This document shows, piece by piece, positions 28,618 to 38,406 of a stretch of 64,000 bases of DNA (its first letter is position 1; each line of letters begins with the position of its first letter). A model generated the notes under the pieces. It worked only from the letters and a program-made list of their open reading frames with translations. It made no database searches and was not told the origin of the DNA. The translations under genes were made by a program, and so were the position numbers. The DNA is from Pseudomonas benzenivorans (GTDB taxonomy: Bacteria > Pseudomonadota > Gammaproteobacteria > Pseudomonadales > Pseudomonadaceae): assembly GCF_033547155.1 (NCBI RefSeq), contig NZ_CP137892.1, forward strand, positions 4,278,001 to 4,342,000. Reading direction: 5' to 3'.

Positions 28618-28641
28618 GCCGCGGGTCGATCGACCCGCGGC
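28618..28641 (+). terminator. 24-base perfect palindrome after the signalling operon
   Basis: GCCGCGGGTCGA and its exact reverse complement abut, nine bases after the stop of the HPt-REC-REC-GGDEF gene, and are followed by TTGG and an A/T-rich stretch. It can fold as a G/C-rich stem and probably ends the roughly 18-kb co-directional cluster. A protein-binding site cannot be excluded. Confidence 0.6.
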
Positions 28642-28671
28642 TTGGCCACATGAATTTTATGGCGTATATTT

Positions 28672-28701
28672 TCATGAAATAATTACTTAGTTATTTCATG
28701 A
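28672..28701. promoter_or_regulatory. Perfect 11-base inverted repeat (operator) before the polyamine oxidase gene
   Basis: TCATGAAATAA (28672-28682) and TTATTTCATGA (28691-28701) are exact reverse complements separated by 8 bases, ending 7 bases before the ATG at 28709. A related half-site, CATGAATTTTAT, lies about 25 bases upstream. The right arm includes part of the ribosome site (ATGAGG). A dimeric regulator bound here would block both transcription and translation initiation; the XRE-cupin protein encoded two genes downstream is the obvious candidate. Confidence 0.6.
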
Positions 28702-28708
28702 GGCCGCC

Positions 28709-29998
28709 ATGTTCAAGCAGTCCGCCCAGCATGTAGCCAGCTACTACGCCGGCACCTTCCCCGCCGCCATCCCCCTGCGCCCGACCCTGAGCGGCCGCGA
28801 AGACTGCGAGGTGCTGATCGTCGGCGCCGGCTTCAGCGGCCTGCACACCGGGCTGCGCCTGGCCCTGGCCGGCAAGCGGGTGTGCCTGCTGGAAGCCAGC
28901 CGGGTGGCCTGGGCGGCCTCCGGGCGCAACGGCGGCCAGGCGCTGCTCGGCTGGTCCTGCGACATGGCGCCGCTGGAGCGGGCCCTGGGCCAGGAGCGCG
29001 GCCGCCGCCTGTGGGACAGCATGCGCTGGGCCGCCGCGGAGTTGCGCGAGCTGCCGCAGCGCCATGGCTTCGCCATCGACTACCGCCAGGGCAGCCTGTG
29101 GGCCGCGGTGCAACAGCGCCGCGTCGGCCAGCTGGAACAGGCGCGGATCGAGGCCGAGGAGAAATGGGGCTACCACGATCTGCGCCTGATTGCCCGGGAG
29201 GAGCTGAGCGAGTGGATCGCCAGCCCGCGCTACCGGGCCGCGCTCTACGACCCCGAGGCCGGCCACCTCAACCCGCTGAAACTGGCCCAGGGCCTGGCCG
29301 CGGCCATCGAGCGGGCCGGCGGGCGCATCTACGAACAGAGCCGCGTGCTCGACTACCGCGAGACCGCCGCCGGCTACGTCGCCCGCACCGAGCGCGGCGA
29401 GGTGCGCGGCGACGTCCTGGTGCTGGCCTGCAACGCCTATATCGACCGCCTCGACCGCCGCCTGGCCGGGCGCCTGCTGCCGGTCGGCTCCTACCAGGTG
29501 GCCACCGCGCCGCTGGCCCCCGAGCTGGCCCGCTCGCTGCTGCCCCACGACAGCTGCGTGATCGACAATCAGTTCGTCCCCGACTACTTCCGCCTGACCC
29601 CGGACCACCGCCTGCTGTTCGGCGGCGGCTGCACCTACCTGGGCGGCATCCCGGCGGATGTCGCCAAGGCCACCCGCCCCTACCTGGAGCGGGTCTTCCC
29701 GCAGCTGCGCGGGGTCGAGCTGGAGTTCGCCTGGGGCGGGCACATCGACTGCAGCATGAAGCGCACCCCGGACATCGGCCGCCAGGGCCAGCGCTACTGG
29801 CTGCAGGGCTTCTCCGGCCACGGCGTGCTGCCGACCCTGGCCGGCGCCCGGGCGGTGAGCGATGCCATCCTCGGCGACGACGGGCTGCTGGCGCTGTACC
29901 AGGCCCTGGACAACCCGCGCTTCCCCGGCGGCGCCCTGCTGGCCGCGCCGCTGGAGGCCGCCGGCAAGGCCTGGTACCGGCTGCGCGACCTGATTTGA
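28709..29998 (+). CDS. FAD-dependent gamma-glutamylputrescine oxidase-type enzyme (PuuB/PauB family)
   Basis: A 429-residue flavoprotein of the DAO/glycine-oxidase fold. The N terminus has SYYAG and the dinucleotide motif VLIVGAGFSGLHTG (about 36-49), then GRNGGQ near 75, and GGGCTYLGG and GFSGHGV blocks towards the C terminus. In E. coli PuuB and Pseudomonas PauB, such enzymes oxidise gamma-glutamylated polyamines to the aldehyde with H2O2 release. It lies in a three-gene same-strand set with an XRE-cupin regulator and a glutamine synthetase-like ligase, the hallmark of this pathway. Which polyamine is used cannot be read. Confidence 0.85.
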   Translation: MFKQSAQHVASYYAGTFPAAIPLRPTLSGREDCEVLIVGAGFSGLHTGLRLALAGKRVCLLEASRVAWAASGRNGGQALLGWSCDMAPLERALGQERGRRLWDSMRWAAAELRELPQRHGFAIDYRQGSLWAAVQQRRVGQLEQARIEAEEKWGYHDLRLIAREELSEWIASPRYRAALYDPEAGHLNPLKLAQGLAAAIERAGGRIYEQSRVLDYRETAAGYVARTERGEVRGDVLVLACNAYIDRLDRRLAGRLLPVGSYQVATAPLAPELARSLLPHDSCVIDNQFVPDYFRLTPDHRLLFGGGCTYLGGIPADVAKATRPYLERVFPQLRGVELEFAWGGHIDCSMKRTPDIGRQGQRYWLQGFSGHGVLPTLAGARAVSDAILGDDGLLALYQALDNPRFPGGALLAAPLEAAGKAWYRLRDLI

Positions 29999-30054
29999 CC
30001 CCTGGACTGGAACGGCGCCCAGCGTTTTCCGGCAACCGAATCGAGGACAACGAC

Positions 30055-30612
30055 ATGGACATGCAAGAAGAAATCGAAGGTCTGGCGATCCTGATTCGCG
30101 ACCTGCGCAAGCACAAGAACCTCACCCTTGGCGAACTCGCCGAGCGCATCGGCCGCTCGGTGGGCTTCCTCTCCCAGGTCGAGCGCGGCCTCTCAAGGCC
30201 GACCGTCGCCGACCTCACCGCGATCAGCGAGACCCTGGGGGTGCCGACCACCTACTTCTACAGCCTGAGCAAGCCGCGGGCGCTGCCCTGGGTGACCCGC
30301 CCCGGCGAGCGCCGCACCCTGTACTACGGCGGCGGCATCACCGACGTGCTGGTGTCGCCGAACATGGCGGCCGGCTTCTCCATGCTCGACAGCCACCTGG
30401 AGCCCGGCGCCAGCAGCGGCGAGGGCCACCTCAACGACAGCGACGAGCAGGGCGGCTTCGTCCTCGAGGGCGAGCTGACCATCTGGCTGGAGGGCAGCGA
30501 CGAGCCGGTGACCCTCGGCCCCAACGACGGCTTCCAGCTGCCGCCGCACACCCAGTTCCGCTACGCCAACCTCACCGACCAACCGACGCGGGTGCTCTGG
30601 GTGTTCCGCTAA
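30055..30612 (+). CDS. XRE-family regulator with C-terminal cupin domain (PuuR-like)
   Basis: 185 residues: an XRE helix-turn-helix at about 12-68 (LTLGELAERIGRSVGFLSQVERG) and a cupin sensor domain at 110-183 (DEQGGFVLEGELTIWLEG). The architecture and length match PuuR, the repressor of putrescine use in E. coli, and related polyamine regulators. It sits between the oxidase and ligase genes and probably binds the palindrome upstream of the oxidase gene. The ATG at 30055 follows GAGGA; a second in-frame ATG at 30061 is possible. The much longer open frame in this register is a shadow of the oxidase gene. Confidence 0.85.
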   Translation: MDMQEEIEGLAILIRDLRKHKNLTLGELAERIGRSVGFLSQVERGLSRPTVADLTAISETLGVPTTYFYSLSKPRALPWVTRPGERRTLYYGGGITDVLVSPNMAAGFSMLDSHLEPGASSGEGHLNDSDEQGGFVLEGELTIWLEGSDEPVTLGPNDGFQLPPHTQFRYANLTDQPTRVLWVFR

Positions 30613-30636
30613 CCCAGGCCCGCAGGACCCCACGCC

Positions 30637-31989
30637 ATGACCACGCCCCCCAGTTTCCCCGACCTGCTCAGCGAAGTACGCGCCTTCCGCGCCCAGCACC
30701 CCGCGGTGCGCTACGTCGACCTGATCAGCCTGGACATCCCCGGACACTTCTACGGCAAGCGCTACCCCATCGACATGCTCGAGAAGGTCGCCGCCGGCAG
30801 CCCCCTGAAATTGCCGCAGAACTGCGTGCTGCTGGGCGTCCAGGGCGGTCTCTACCCGATCGGCGACTACTGCTTCGCCGACGGCGACCCCGACGCGCCG
30901 CGCCGCCTGATCCCCGGCACCCTCAAGCCGGTGCGCTGGGAGCAGCAGCCCCTCGGGCAGATGCTGATCAGCTCCGACGGCACCGCGGCGCCTATCGAGT
31001 TCGAGCCGCGCGAGGTGCTGGCCCGGGTGCTGGCGCGCCTGGAGGCCCGTGGCATCCGCCCGGTGGTGGCCTTCGAGCTGGAGTTCTACCTGTTCGACCG
31101 CAAGCTCGAGAACGGCCTGCCGCAGTTCCCCCGCGACCCGCTGAGCGACGACGCCGACGACCAGCCGAATATGCATATCGAGCGCCTGTCGCGCTTCTCG
31201 GACGTGCTCGACGAGATGGTCCTGGCGGCGAACGAGCAGGGCGTGGACGCCAACGTGATCACCGCCGAACTCGGCCCGGGGCAGTTCGAGATCAACTTCG
31301 GTCACTGCGACGACGGCCTGCGCGCCGCCGACTGGGCCGCCCTGTTCTGCCGCAGCAGCCGCGGCGTGGCGCTGAAACACGGGTACAGGGCCAGTTTTAT
31401 GAGCAAGCCCTACCTGGACGCCCCGGGCAGCGGCATGCACGTGCACGTCAGCCTGTACGACCGGGACGGTCGCAACCTGCTGGCCGCCGACCAGCAGCGC
31501 CCGCTGCGCCACGCCGTGGCCGGCTGCCTGGAGCTGCTGCCCCACTGCATGCCGATCTTCGCCGCCAACCACAACGCCTTCCGCCGCTACGGTGCCATGG
31601 TCAACGCCGCCAGCCGCGCCAGCTGGGGCTTCGAGGACCGCGACGCGTGCATCCGCATCCCCGAGTCGGACGGCAAGAACCTGCGCCTCGAACACCGCCT
31701 GGCCGGCGCCGACGCCAACCCCTACCTGGTGCTGGCCGCCATTCTCACCGGCATGGAACACGGCCTGGACGCCCAGCGCGAGCCCATCGCCCCGCTCAAC
31801 CAGGATCGCGACAGCGGCATCGACTTCCCCCAGGACATGCTCTCGGCCGTGGCGGCCATGCGCGCGCACCCGGCGGTCAACCAGGGCCTGGGCAGCGAGT
31901 TCGTCATGGTCTATTGCGAGAACAAGCGCCAGGACCACCTGGCCTTCATGCACGAGGTCAGTGCCCGGGAATACCGCTGGTTTCTCTGA
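30637..31989 (+). CDS. Glutamine synthetase-family gamma-glutamylpolyamine ligase (PuuA/PauA type)
   Basis: A 450-residue GS-fold ligase with the ATP/Glu and metal sites in order: FELEFYLF (about 149-156), ELGPGQFEINF (about 210-220), GSGMHVHVSL (about 265-274) and the KNLRLEHRLAGADANPYL block. It lacks the adenylylation loop and the motifs specific to GlnA. In this subfamily the enzyme joins glutamate to putrescine or another amine using ATP, protecting the amine before oxidation. It follows the regulator by 24 bases. Another amine specificity, such as ethanolamine or spermidine, is possible. Confidence 0.85.
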   Translation: MTTPPSFPDLLSEVRAFRAQHPAVRYVDLISLDIPGHFYGKRYPIDMLEKVAAGSPLKLPQNCVLLGVQGGLYPIGDYCFADGDPDAPRRLIPGTLKPVRWEQQPLGQMLISSDGTAAPIEFEPREVLARVLARLEARGIRPVVAFELEFYLFDRKLENGLPQFPRDPLSDDADDQPNMHIERLSRFSDVLDEMVLAANEQGVDANVITAELGPGQFEINFGHCDDGLRAADWAALFCRSSRGVALKHGYRASFMSKPYLDAPGSGMHVHVSLYDRDGRNLLAADQQRPLRHAVAGCLELLPHCMPIFAANHNAFRRYGAMVNAASRASWGFEDRDACIRIPESDGKNLRLEHRLAGADANPYLVLAAILTGMEHGLDAQREPIAPLNQDRDSGIDFPQDMLSAVAAMRAHPAVNQGLGSEFVMVYCENKRQDHLAFMHEVSAREYRWFL

Positions 31990-32038
31990 GCAGGCCGCCG
32001 CTGCGGCGTGGCTCCTGCCGGTAGCCGGGGCGGCCTGC
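31990..32038. terminator. Possible bidirectional terminator between convergent genes
   Basis: GCAGGCCGCC (31990-31999) and GGCGGCCTGC (32029-32038) are exact reverse complements around a 29-base loop, filling the gap between the convergent ligase and GyrI-like genes. No T-run is seen. Confidence 0.4.
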
Positions 32039-32046
32039 GCCCCGGC

Positions 32047-32505
32047 TCAGCCGATGCCGAACTGCAACTCGATGCGATTGTCGGGGGAATCCGCCCCCTG
32101 CCAGCGGTGATAGACCTCCCGGCTTTCTCCGGTCAACCTGTGACCGGCCGCCAGGGCCCCCTCGACGAGCGGGGCATAGCCCTGGGCGAAGATTCCGGCG
32201 AGTGGCCCGTGGTAGTCGCCATGGACGCAACGCATGGCCGCGAGCTCCCGGCTTTCGACGGCACCGGCCGGCTCGTCCAGGGTGCCCTCCACAGGCAGGC
32301 AGAACGCGATCCGGAAGCGCTCGCTGGCGTTGCTCGGGAGCTTGTGGGAGACGAACACCCAGGGCCCCGCGACCTTCAACCCCCGCGCCTCGGCCACCCG
32401 CGTGATCTCGGCACAGCATGCCTGCGCCTGCGCGGCGATCTCCGGAATCGACAGCTCCCGACCGATGCACAGCACCCGCTGCGGGCCCACGATTTTTTCC
32501 TTCAT
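32047..32505 (-). CDS. Small GyrI-like/effector-binding-domain protein
   Basis: 152 residues resembling the stand-alone GyrI-like (AraC-type effector-binding) domain: hydrophobic N-terminal strand, a central MRCVHGDYHGPL segment and YHRWQGADSPDNRIELQFGIG at the C terminus, where such domains carry an acidic ligand-pocket motif. Members bind small molecules, and some hydrolyse or sequester them. The start at 32505 is chosen because GGGAG lies 7 bases upstream. No DNA-binding domain is present. Function is not known. Confidence 0.6.
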   Translation of the reverse strand: MKEKIVGPQRVLCIGRELSIPEIAAQAQACCAEITRVAEARGLKVAGPWVFVSHKLPSNASERFRIAFCLPVEGTLDEPAGAVESRELAAMRCVHGDYHGPLAGIFAQGYAPLVEGALAAGHRLTGESREVYHRWQGADSPDNRIELQFGIG

Positions 32506-32598
32506 CCGTAACTCCCTGTTTGCCTGGCAACGCACCGCGAGGGGGTTGCGTCCCTTGTCGAAAGCAGCGCATGAGCCTCGCCCCGGCCCCTGGGCGAC

Positions 32599-33945
32599 TC
32601 AGAACACTAGCAGGTGCAGCAGCAGCCCGGCCAGGGCGCAGGCGCCGAGCACCTCCATCACCCCGCGCTTGTAGCGCAGCAGCGCCACGGCCGCGGCCAG
32701 GGCGATCAGCGCCGAGGGCCAGTCGAAGGCGCCGGCGAAGCCCTGGGGCCAGAGCACATGGTAGGCGAAGAACAGCGCCAGGTTGAGGATCACCCCGACC
32801 ACCGCGGCGGTGATGCCGGTCAGCGGCGCGGTGAATTTCAGCTCGCCGTGGGTCGACTCCACCAGCGGGCCGCCGGCGAGGATGAACAAAAACGACGGCA
32901 GGAAGGTGAACCAGGTGACCAGGCAGGCGGCCAGCGCGCCGCTCGAGAAGGCCGCGTCGCCGGCCAGCATCGGCTGCAGGTAGGCGCCGACGAAGGCGAC
33001 GAAGGCCACCACCATGATCAGCGGCCCCGGCGTGGTCTCGCCCAGGGCCAGGCCGTCGATCATCTGCGCCGGGCTGAGCCAGCCGTAGTGGCCGATGGCG
33101 CCCTGGTACACATAGGGCAGCACCGCGTAGGCGCCGCCGAAGGTCAGCAGCGCCGCCTTGGTGAAGAACCAGGCCATCTGCGTCAGGGTGCCCTGCCAGC
33201 CGTACAGGGCGCACAGCAGGGCCATGGGCAGCAGCCAGAGGGCGGCGCCCACGGCGAGGATCAGGGCCAGGCGCGAGGCACGGAAGCGCGCGTGCTGCGG
33301 CGTCGGCGTGTCGTCGTCGATCAGCGCCGGGCCGTAGGACGCCTTGGCCGCGCCGTGGCCGCCGCCGACGCTGAAGGCCTCCGGCAGCAGGCGCCCACCC
33401 AGGTAGCCGAGCAGCGCGGCGCCGAGGACGATCAGCGGAAAGGGCAGATTCAGGGCGAAAATGGCGACGAAGGCCGCCGCGGCGATGGCCCACAGCCAGT
33501 GGTTCTTCAGCGCCCGCGCGCCGATGCGCAGGGCCGCCTGCACCACGATGGCGGTGACCGCCGGCTTGATGCCGTAGAAGATCCCGGCCACCAGCGGCAC
33601 ATCGCCGAAGGCGATATAGACCCAGGACAGGCCAATCAGCAGCAACAGCGAGGGCAGCACGAACAGCGTCCCGGCGATCAGCCCGCCCCAGGTGCGGTGC
33701 AGCAGCCAGCCGATGTAGGTGGCCAGCTGCTGGGCCTCCGGCCCCGGCAGCAACATGCAGTAGTTCAGCGCATGCAGGAAGCGCCGCTCGGAGATCCAGC
33801 GGCGCCGCTCGACCAGCTCCTGATGCATGATGGAAATCTGCCCGGCCGGGCCGCCGAAGCTGATCAGCCCCAGCTTGAGCCAGAAGGCCAGGGCCTGCAG
33901 CAGGCTGACGGGGGGCGGCGGGGCGTGTTCGGCGGGCTCGGCCAT
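32599..33945 (-). CDS. chrA: Chromate transporter, ChrA family
   Basis: A 448-residue membrane protein built of two homologous halves, as in long-chain ChrA. The first half starts ALAFWLKLGLISFGGPAGQISIM; the second contains AWFFTKAALLTFGGAYAVLP. The N-terminal half has the PGPEAQQLATYIGW motif, the second GETTPGPLIMVVAFVAFVGAY. ChrA exports chromate, which enters cells through sulfate carriers; a sulfate ABC importer lies about 5 kb away. The ATG at 33945 is preferred because the preceding open-frame residues are basic and unlike the family. Confidence 0.88.
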   Translation of the reverse strand: MAEPAEHAPPPPVSLLQALAFWLKLGLISFGGPAGQISIMHQELVERRRWISERRFLHALNYCMLLPGPEAQQLATYIGWLLHRTWGGLIAGTLFVLPSLLLLIGLSWVYIAFGDVPLVAGIFYGIKPAVTAIVVQAALRIGARALKNHWLWAIAAAAFVAIFALNLPFPLIVLGAALLGYLGGRLLPEAFSVGGGHGAAKASYGPALIDDDTPTPQHARFRASRLALILAVGAALWLLPMALLCALYGWQGTLTQMAWFFTKAALLTFGGAYAVLPYVYQGAIGHYGWLSPAQMIDGLALGETTPGPLIMVVAFVAFVGAYLQPMLAGDAAFSSGALAACLVTWFTFLPSFLFILAGGPLVESTHGELKFTAPLTGITAAVVGVILNLALFFAYHVLWPQGFAGAFDWPSALIALAAAVALLRYKRGVMEVLGACALAGLLLHLLVF

Positions 33946-34101
33946 GGGCGGGCGTCCAGTCGGGTTACGGAGTCGGCGCACTATAACCCGCGCCGTCCGA
34001 GGCCGTGCTAGCGGCCCCGGACGTCGTTGCGCGACCACCCGCCCGGTCCTTGGATGGGGTTAAATAGAGGCCTTCTTCTCGTCCAGCGGCCGCCCCGTCC
34101 C

Positions 34102-34728
34102 ATGCCCTACGATGCCGAGCAACTGCAGCAGATCAGCGCCCTGACCCTGGCCCACTACCAGGACCACGCCGAGGATTTTCGCGCGGGCACCCGCGACCAC
34201 GACGTGAGCCAGAACATCGCCGCCCTGCTGCGCCATATCCGCGGCGAGCCACCCTACCGCATCCTCGACTTCGGCTGCGGACCGGGCCGCGACCTGCGCA
34301 CCTTCAAGGCCTTGGGCCACAGTGCGGTCGGCCTGGACGGCTGCCCGCGCTTCGTCGAGATGGCCCGCGCCGAGAGCGGCTGCGAGGTCTGGCGCCAGGA
34401 CTTCCTGGCCCTGGAGCTGCCGGATGGGCAGTTCGACGGCATCTTCGCCAACGCCGTGCTGTTCCACGTCCCCAGCCAGGAGCTGCCCCGGGTGCTCGGC
34501 CAGTTGCACGCCACGCTCAAGCCCGGCGGCGTGCTGCTGAGCTCCAACCCCCGCGGCGACAACCGGGAGGGCTTCAACGGCGAGCGCTACGGCGCCTACT
34601 ACGACCTCGACCACTGGCGCGCGCTGCTGCGGGCCGCCGGCTTCGACGAGCTGGAACACTACTACCGTCCGCCCGGCCTGCCGCGCGCCCAGCAGCCGTG
34701 GCTGGCCAGCGTCTGGCGCCGCGCCTGA
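34102..34728 (+). CDS. Class I SAM-dependent methyltransferase
   Basis: 208 residues with the Rossmann-like SAM fold: motif I ILDFGCGPGRDLRTF (about 55-69), acidic residue after the second strand (GLDG), motif II FDGIFANAVLFHVP (about 113-126) and motif III LKPGGVLLSSNPRGDNRE. No substrate domain is recognisable. It lies upstream of modABC in the same direction, separated by 129 bases, so a functional link is not established. Confidence 0.8.
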   Translation: MPYDAEQLQQISALTLAHYQDHAEDFRAGTRDHDVSQNIAALLRHIRGEPPYRILDFGCGPGRDLRTFKALGHSAVGLDGCPRFVEMARAESGCEVWRQDFLALELPDGQFDGIFANAVLFHVPSQELPRVLGQLHATLKPGGVLLSSNPRGDNREGFNGERYGAYYDLDHWRALLRAAGFDELEHYYRPPGLPRAQQPWLASVWRRA

Positions 34729-34731
34729 TGA

Positions 34732-35613
<882 letters not shown>

Positions 35614-35625
35614 CGCAGGCCCCGC

Positions 35626-36306
35626 ATGCCCCTGAGCCCGGCCGACCTCGACGCCATCCTGCTGACCCTGCAGCTGGCGTCGCTGACCACCCTGCTGTTG
35701 CTGCTGCTGGGCACGCCCATCGCCTGGTGGCTGGCGCGCACCGGCTCCTGGCTGAAGCGGCCGGTCGGCGCCATCGTCGCCCTGCCCCTGGTGCTGCCGC
35801 CGACGGTGATCGGTTTCTACCTGCTGGTGAGCATGGGGCCCCATGGTTTCATCGGCCAGCTGACCCAGGGCCTCGGCCTCGGCACCCTGACCTTCAGCTT
35901 CAGCGGCCTGCTGATCGGCTCGGTGATCTACTCCCTGCCCTTCGTCGTGCAGCCGCTGCAGAACGCCTTCGAAGCCATCGGCCGCGCGCCCCTGGAGGCC
36001 GCGGCGACCCTGCGCGCCGGGCCCTGGGACGCCTTCTTCAGCGTGGTCCTGCCGCTGGCCCGGCCCGGCTTCGTCACCGCCGCCATCCTCGGCTTCGCCC
36101 ACACGGTCGGCGAGTTCGGCGTGGTGCTGATGATCGGCGGCAATATCCCCGGCCGGACCCAGGTGGCCTCGGTGCAGATCTACAACCATGTCGAGGCCCT
36201 GGAGTACACCCAGGCCCACTGGCTGGCCGGCGGCATGCTGGCCTTCTCCTTCCTCGTGCTGCTGGCGCTCTACTCCAGCGGCCAGGCGCGCAGGGCCTGG
36301 CGATGA
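35626..36306 (+). CDS. modB: Molybdate ABC transporter permease
   Basis: 226 residues with about five membrane helices and the ABC permease EAA loop [25 protein letters not shown] near residues 125-149, which contacts ModC. It forms the homodimeric channel in the inner membrane. Its stop overlaps the ATG of modC (ATGA), so the two are translationally coupled. The length is typical. Confidence 0.93.
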   Translation: MPLSPADLDAILLTLQLASLTTLLLLLLGTPIAWWLARTGSWLKRPVGAIVALPLVLPPTVIGFYLLVSMGPHGFIGQLTQGLGLGTLTFSFSGLLIGSVIYSLPFVVQPLQNAFEAIGRAPLEAAATLRAGPWDAFFSVVLPLARPGFVTAAILGFAHTVGEFGVVLMIGGNIPGRTQVASVQIYNHVEALEYTQAHWLAGGMLAFSFLVLLALYSSGQARRAWR

Positions 36307-37448
36307 GCTGGCGGCCACGTGCGCGCGACGCGGTCACGGCCGCCGCAGCCGATGGCGACGGGCTGATCCAGGCGCGCTTTCGCATCGAGCACCCCGGCTT
36401 CGCCCTGGACCTGGACCTGCGCCTGCCGGGTCGCGGCATCAGCGCCCTGTTCGGCCCCTCCGGCTCAGGCAAGACCAGCTGCCTGCGCTGCTTCGCCGGC
36501 CTGGAGCGGCCGACCGAGGGCTATCTGCGGGTCAACGGCGAGCTGTGGCAGGACAGTGCAGGCGGCCACTTCCTCGCCCCCCACCGACGCCCCCTGGGTT
36601 ATGTGTTCCAGGACGCCAACCTGTTCCCCCACCTGTCGGTGCGCGGCAACCTGGAGTTCGGCCTCAAACGCATCGCCGCCGGCGAGCGCCGGGTGCGCCT
36701 GGAGCAGGCCGCCGAGCTGCTCGGCATCGCCGGCCTGCTCGAACGCATGCCGGCGCGCCTGTCCGGCGGCGAGCGCCAGCGCGTCGGCATCGCCCGCGCC
36801 CTGCTGACCAGCCCGCGCCTGCTGCTGATGGACGAGCCGCTGGCCTCCCTGGACCACAGGCGCAAGCAGGAGGTGCTGCCCTACCTGGAGCGCCTGCACC
36901 GCGAGCTGGAGACCCCGATCCTCTACGTCAGCCACGCCCCGGACGAGGTGGCGCGCCTGGCCGATCACCTGGTGGTGCTGGAACAGGGCCGGGTGCAGGC
37001 CAGCGGCCCGCTGAAGGAGACCCTGCTGCGCGCCGACCTGCCGTTCATCCTCGAGGACGACGCCGAGGCGGTGGTGGAGGGCCGGGTCTGCGCCTATGAC
37101 CCGGCCTATCGCCTGCTGAGCCTGGAGCTCGGCGGCGGCGAGGCGCGCCTGCAGCTGAGCCACGGCCCGTTGCCTGCGGGCCAGCGCGTGCGCATCAAGG
37201 TCAAGGCCCGCGACGTCAGCCTGAGCCTGAACCGGGCCGAGGGCAGCAGCCTGCTCAACCTGCTGCCGGCACGGGTCGAGCACTGGCTGGTGCTGGACGA
37301 GCAGGCCCAGGTGCTGGTCAACCTGAGGGTCGGCGACGAGCGGCTGATCGCCCGCATCACCCGTTACTCCTTCGACCGCCTGGGCATCCACCGGCAGCAG
37401 GGGCTGTGGCTGCAGATCAAGTCGGTGTCGCTGCTCGCCTCCGACTGA
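36303..37448 (+). CDS. modC: Molybdate ABC transporter ATP-binding protein
   Basis: 381 residues: Walker [10 protein letters not shown] (about 51-59), Q-loop [13 protein letters not shown], signature [15 protein letters not shown], Walker [14 protein letters not shown]-loop YVSHA, and a C-terminal TOBE/MopB-like molybdate-binding domain (about 310-380). It is slightly longer than usual at the N terminus (about 20 residues), but the ATG at the modB stop is the only coupled start. Confidence 0.93.
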   Translation: MSWRPRARDAVTAAAADGDGLIQARFRIEHPGFALDLDLRLPGRGISALFGPSGSGKTSCLRCFAGLERPTEGYLRVNGELWQDSAGGHFLAPHRRPLGYVFQDANLFPHLSVRGNLEFGLKRIAAGERRVRLEQAAELLGIAGLLERMPARLSGGERQRVGIARALLTSPRLLLMDEPLASLDHRRKQEVLPYLERLHRELETPILYVSHAPDEVARLADHLVVLEQGRVQASGPLKETLLRADLPFILEDDAEAVVEGRVCAYDPAYRLLSLELGGGEARLQLSHGPLPAGQRVRIKVKARDVSLSLNRAEGSSLLNLLPARVEHWLVLDEQAQVLVNLRVGDERLIARITRYSFDRLGIHRQQGLWLQIKSVSLLASD

Positions 37449-37457
37449 GACGCCGGC

Positions 37458-38039
37458 TCAGGCGCGCAGGCGGCCCTGGCGGGCGATCTGTCCCTGCAGG
37501 CGGTAGAGGTACTCGAAGCCCTGCTCCCAGCGGTGGTGCCCGGACGCCACGTTGATATGCCCGGCGCCGGCCAGGATCAGCGCCTCGCTGCCCCAGTCGG
37601 CGGCCAGTTCCAGGGCCCGCGCGGCGCTGGCGGCCGGGTCGCTGTCCGAGCCGACCAGCAGGCTGGCGAAGGGCAGGGGCCGGCGGGCGATGGGCGCGAA
37701 GTTGCCCAGGGCCGCCGGGCAGTTGTCCCGCTCGACATCCGCCGGCGCCACCAGCAGGGCGCCACGCACCCGCCGCAACAACGCCTCCGGCGCCTGCGCC
37801 GCCCAGTGCGCCACGGTGATGCAACCGAGGCTGTGGGCGATCAGCAGGGTAGGCCGCGGGTCGGCGGCGATGCTGCGCTGCAACTCGGCGACCCAGTCGT
37901 CCCGGCGCGGCGCCAGCCAGTCGCCCTGCTCCACCCGGTCGCTGCCCGCCAGGCGGCGCTGCCAATGGCTTTGCCAATGCTCGGCGGGCGAGCCCTGCCA
38001 GCCCGGCACTATCAGGTAGCGGATATCTGCGTTGTTCAT
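37458..38039 (-). CDS. RBBP9/YdeN-type alpha/beta hydrolase
   Basis: 193 residues of the serine hydrolase RBBP9 family: start YLIVPGWQGSPAEHWQSHW, nucleophile elbow AHSLG near residue 69, acid SDSDP near 130 and catalytic His in GAGHINVASGH near 163. The fold and triad are clear; the substrate is unknown. It ends 9 bases from the convergent modC stop and is divergent from sbp across a long A/T-rich gap. Confidence 0.85.
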   Translation of the reverse strand: MNNADIRYLIVPGWQGSPAEHWQSHWQRRLAGSDRVEQGDWLAPRRDDWVAELQRSIAADPRPTLLIAHSLGCITVAHWAAQAPEALLRRVRGALLVAPADVERDNCPAALGNFAPIARRPLPFASLLVGSDSDPAASAARALELAADWGSEALILAGAGHINVASGHHRWEQGFEYLYRLQGQIARQGRLRA

Positions 38040-38406
38040 AAGGCCTCCGACGGCGTGCGGCGGCGGGCAGTGTAGGCGCGGCCGGAACAGGACAAAAAAG
38101 AATAAAAAATTATTTATTTATGCAATTTCGCTTATTCCGTAGCGCGTTGCGTGGCGCAATCTTATATATCCAAAAACCATATATATGTTCTTAAATATTA
38201 TTTTTAGGAATAACGAATCCTGCCTAGCATCCGCTCCACGTTCAGCCCAACGGCTGGTCCGCAACCCACCGCAACCTGAGCACTGCCGCCGAGGAGGCAC
38301 CCGATGAAGCCGCACAGCAGCTACCGATGTCGCCGGCGAATGTGGCGCTGAGCGCCCCGCCCCATCCCCCTGCATCGACATCACTTTCCTGCTCAGGAGC
38401 TGCACC
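38040..38406. promoter_or_regulatory. A/T-rich regulatory region upstream of the sulfate transporter
   Basis: A 367-base gap between the hydrolase and sbp, with a strongly A/T-rich core at about 38095-38222 in an otherwise G/C-rich genome. Such A/T-rich leaders are typical of CysB-controlled sulfate genes, where the activator binds upstream of the -35 box in sulfur-starved cells. No single site is clear enough to define. No gene is seen. Confidence 0.45.
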
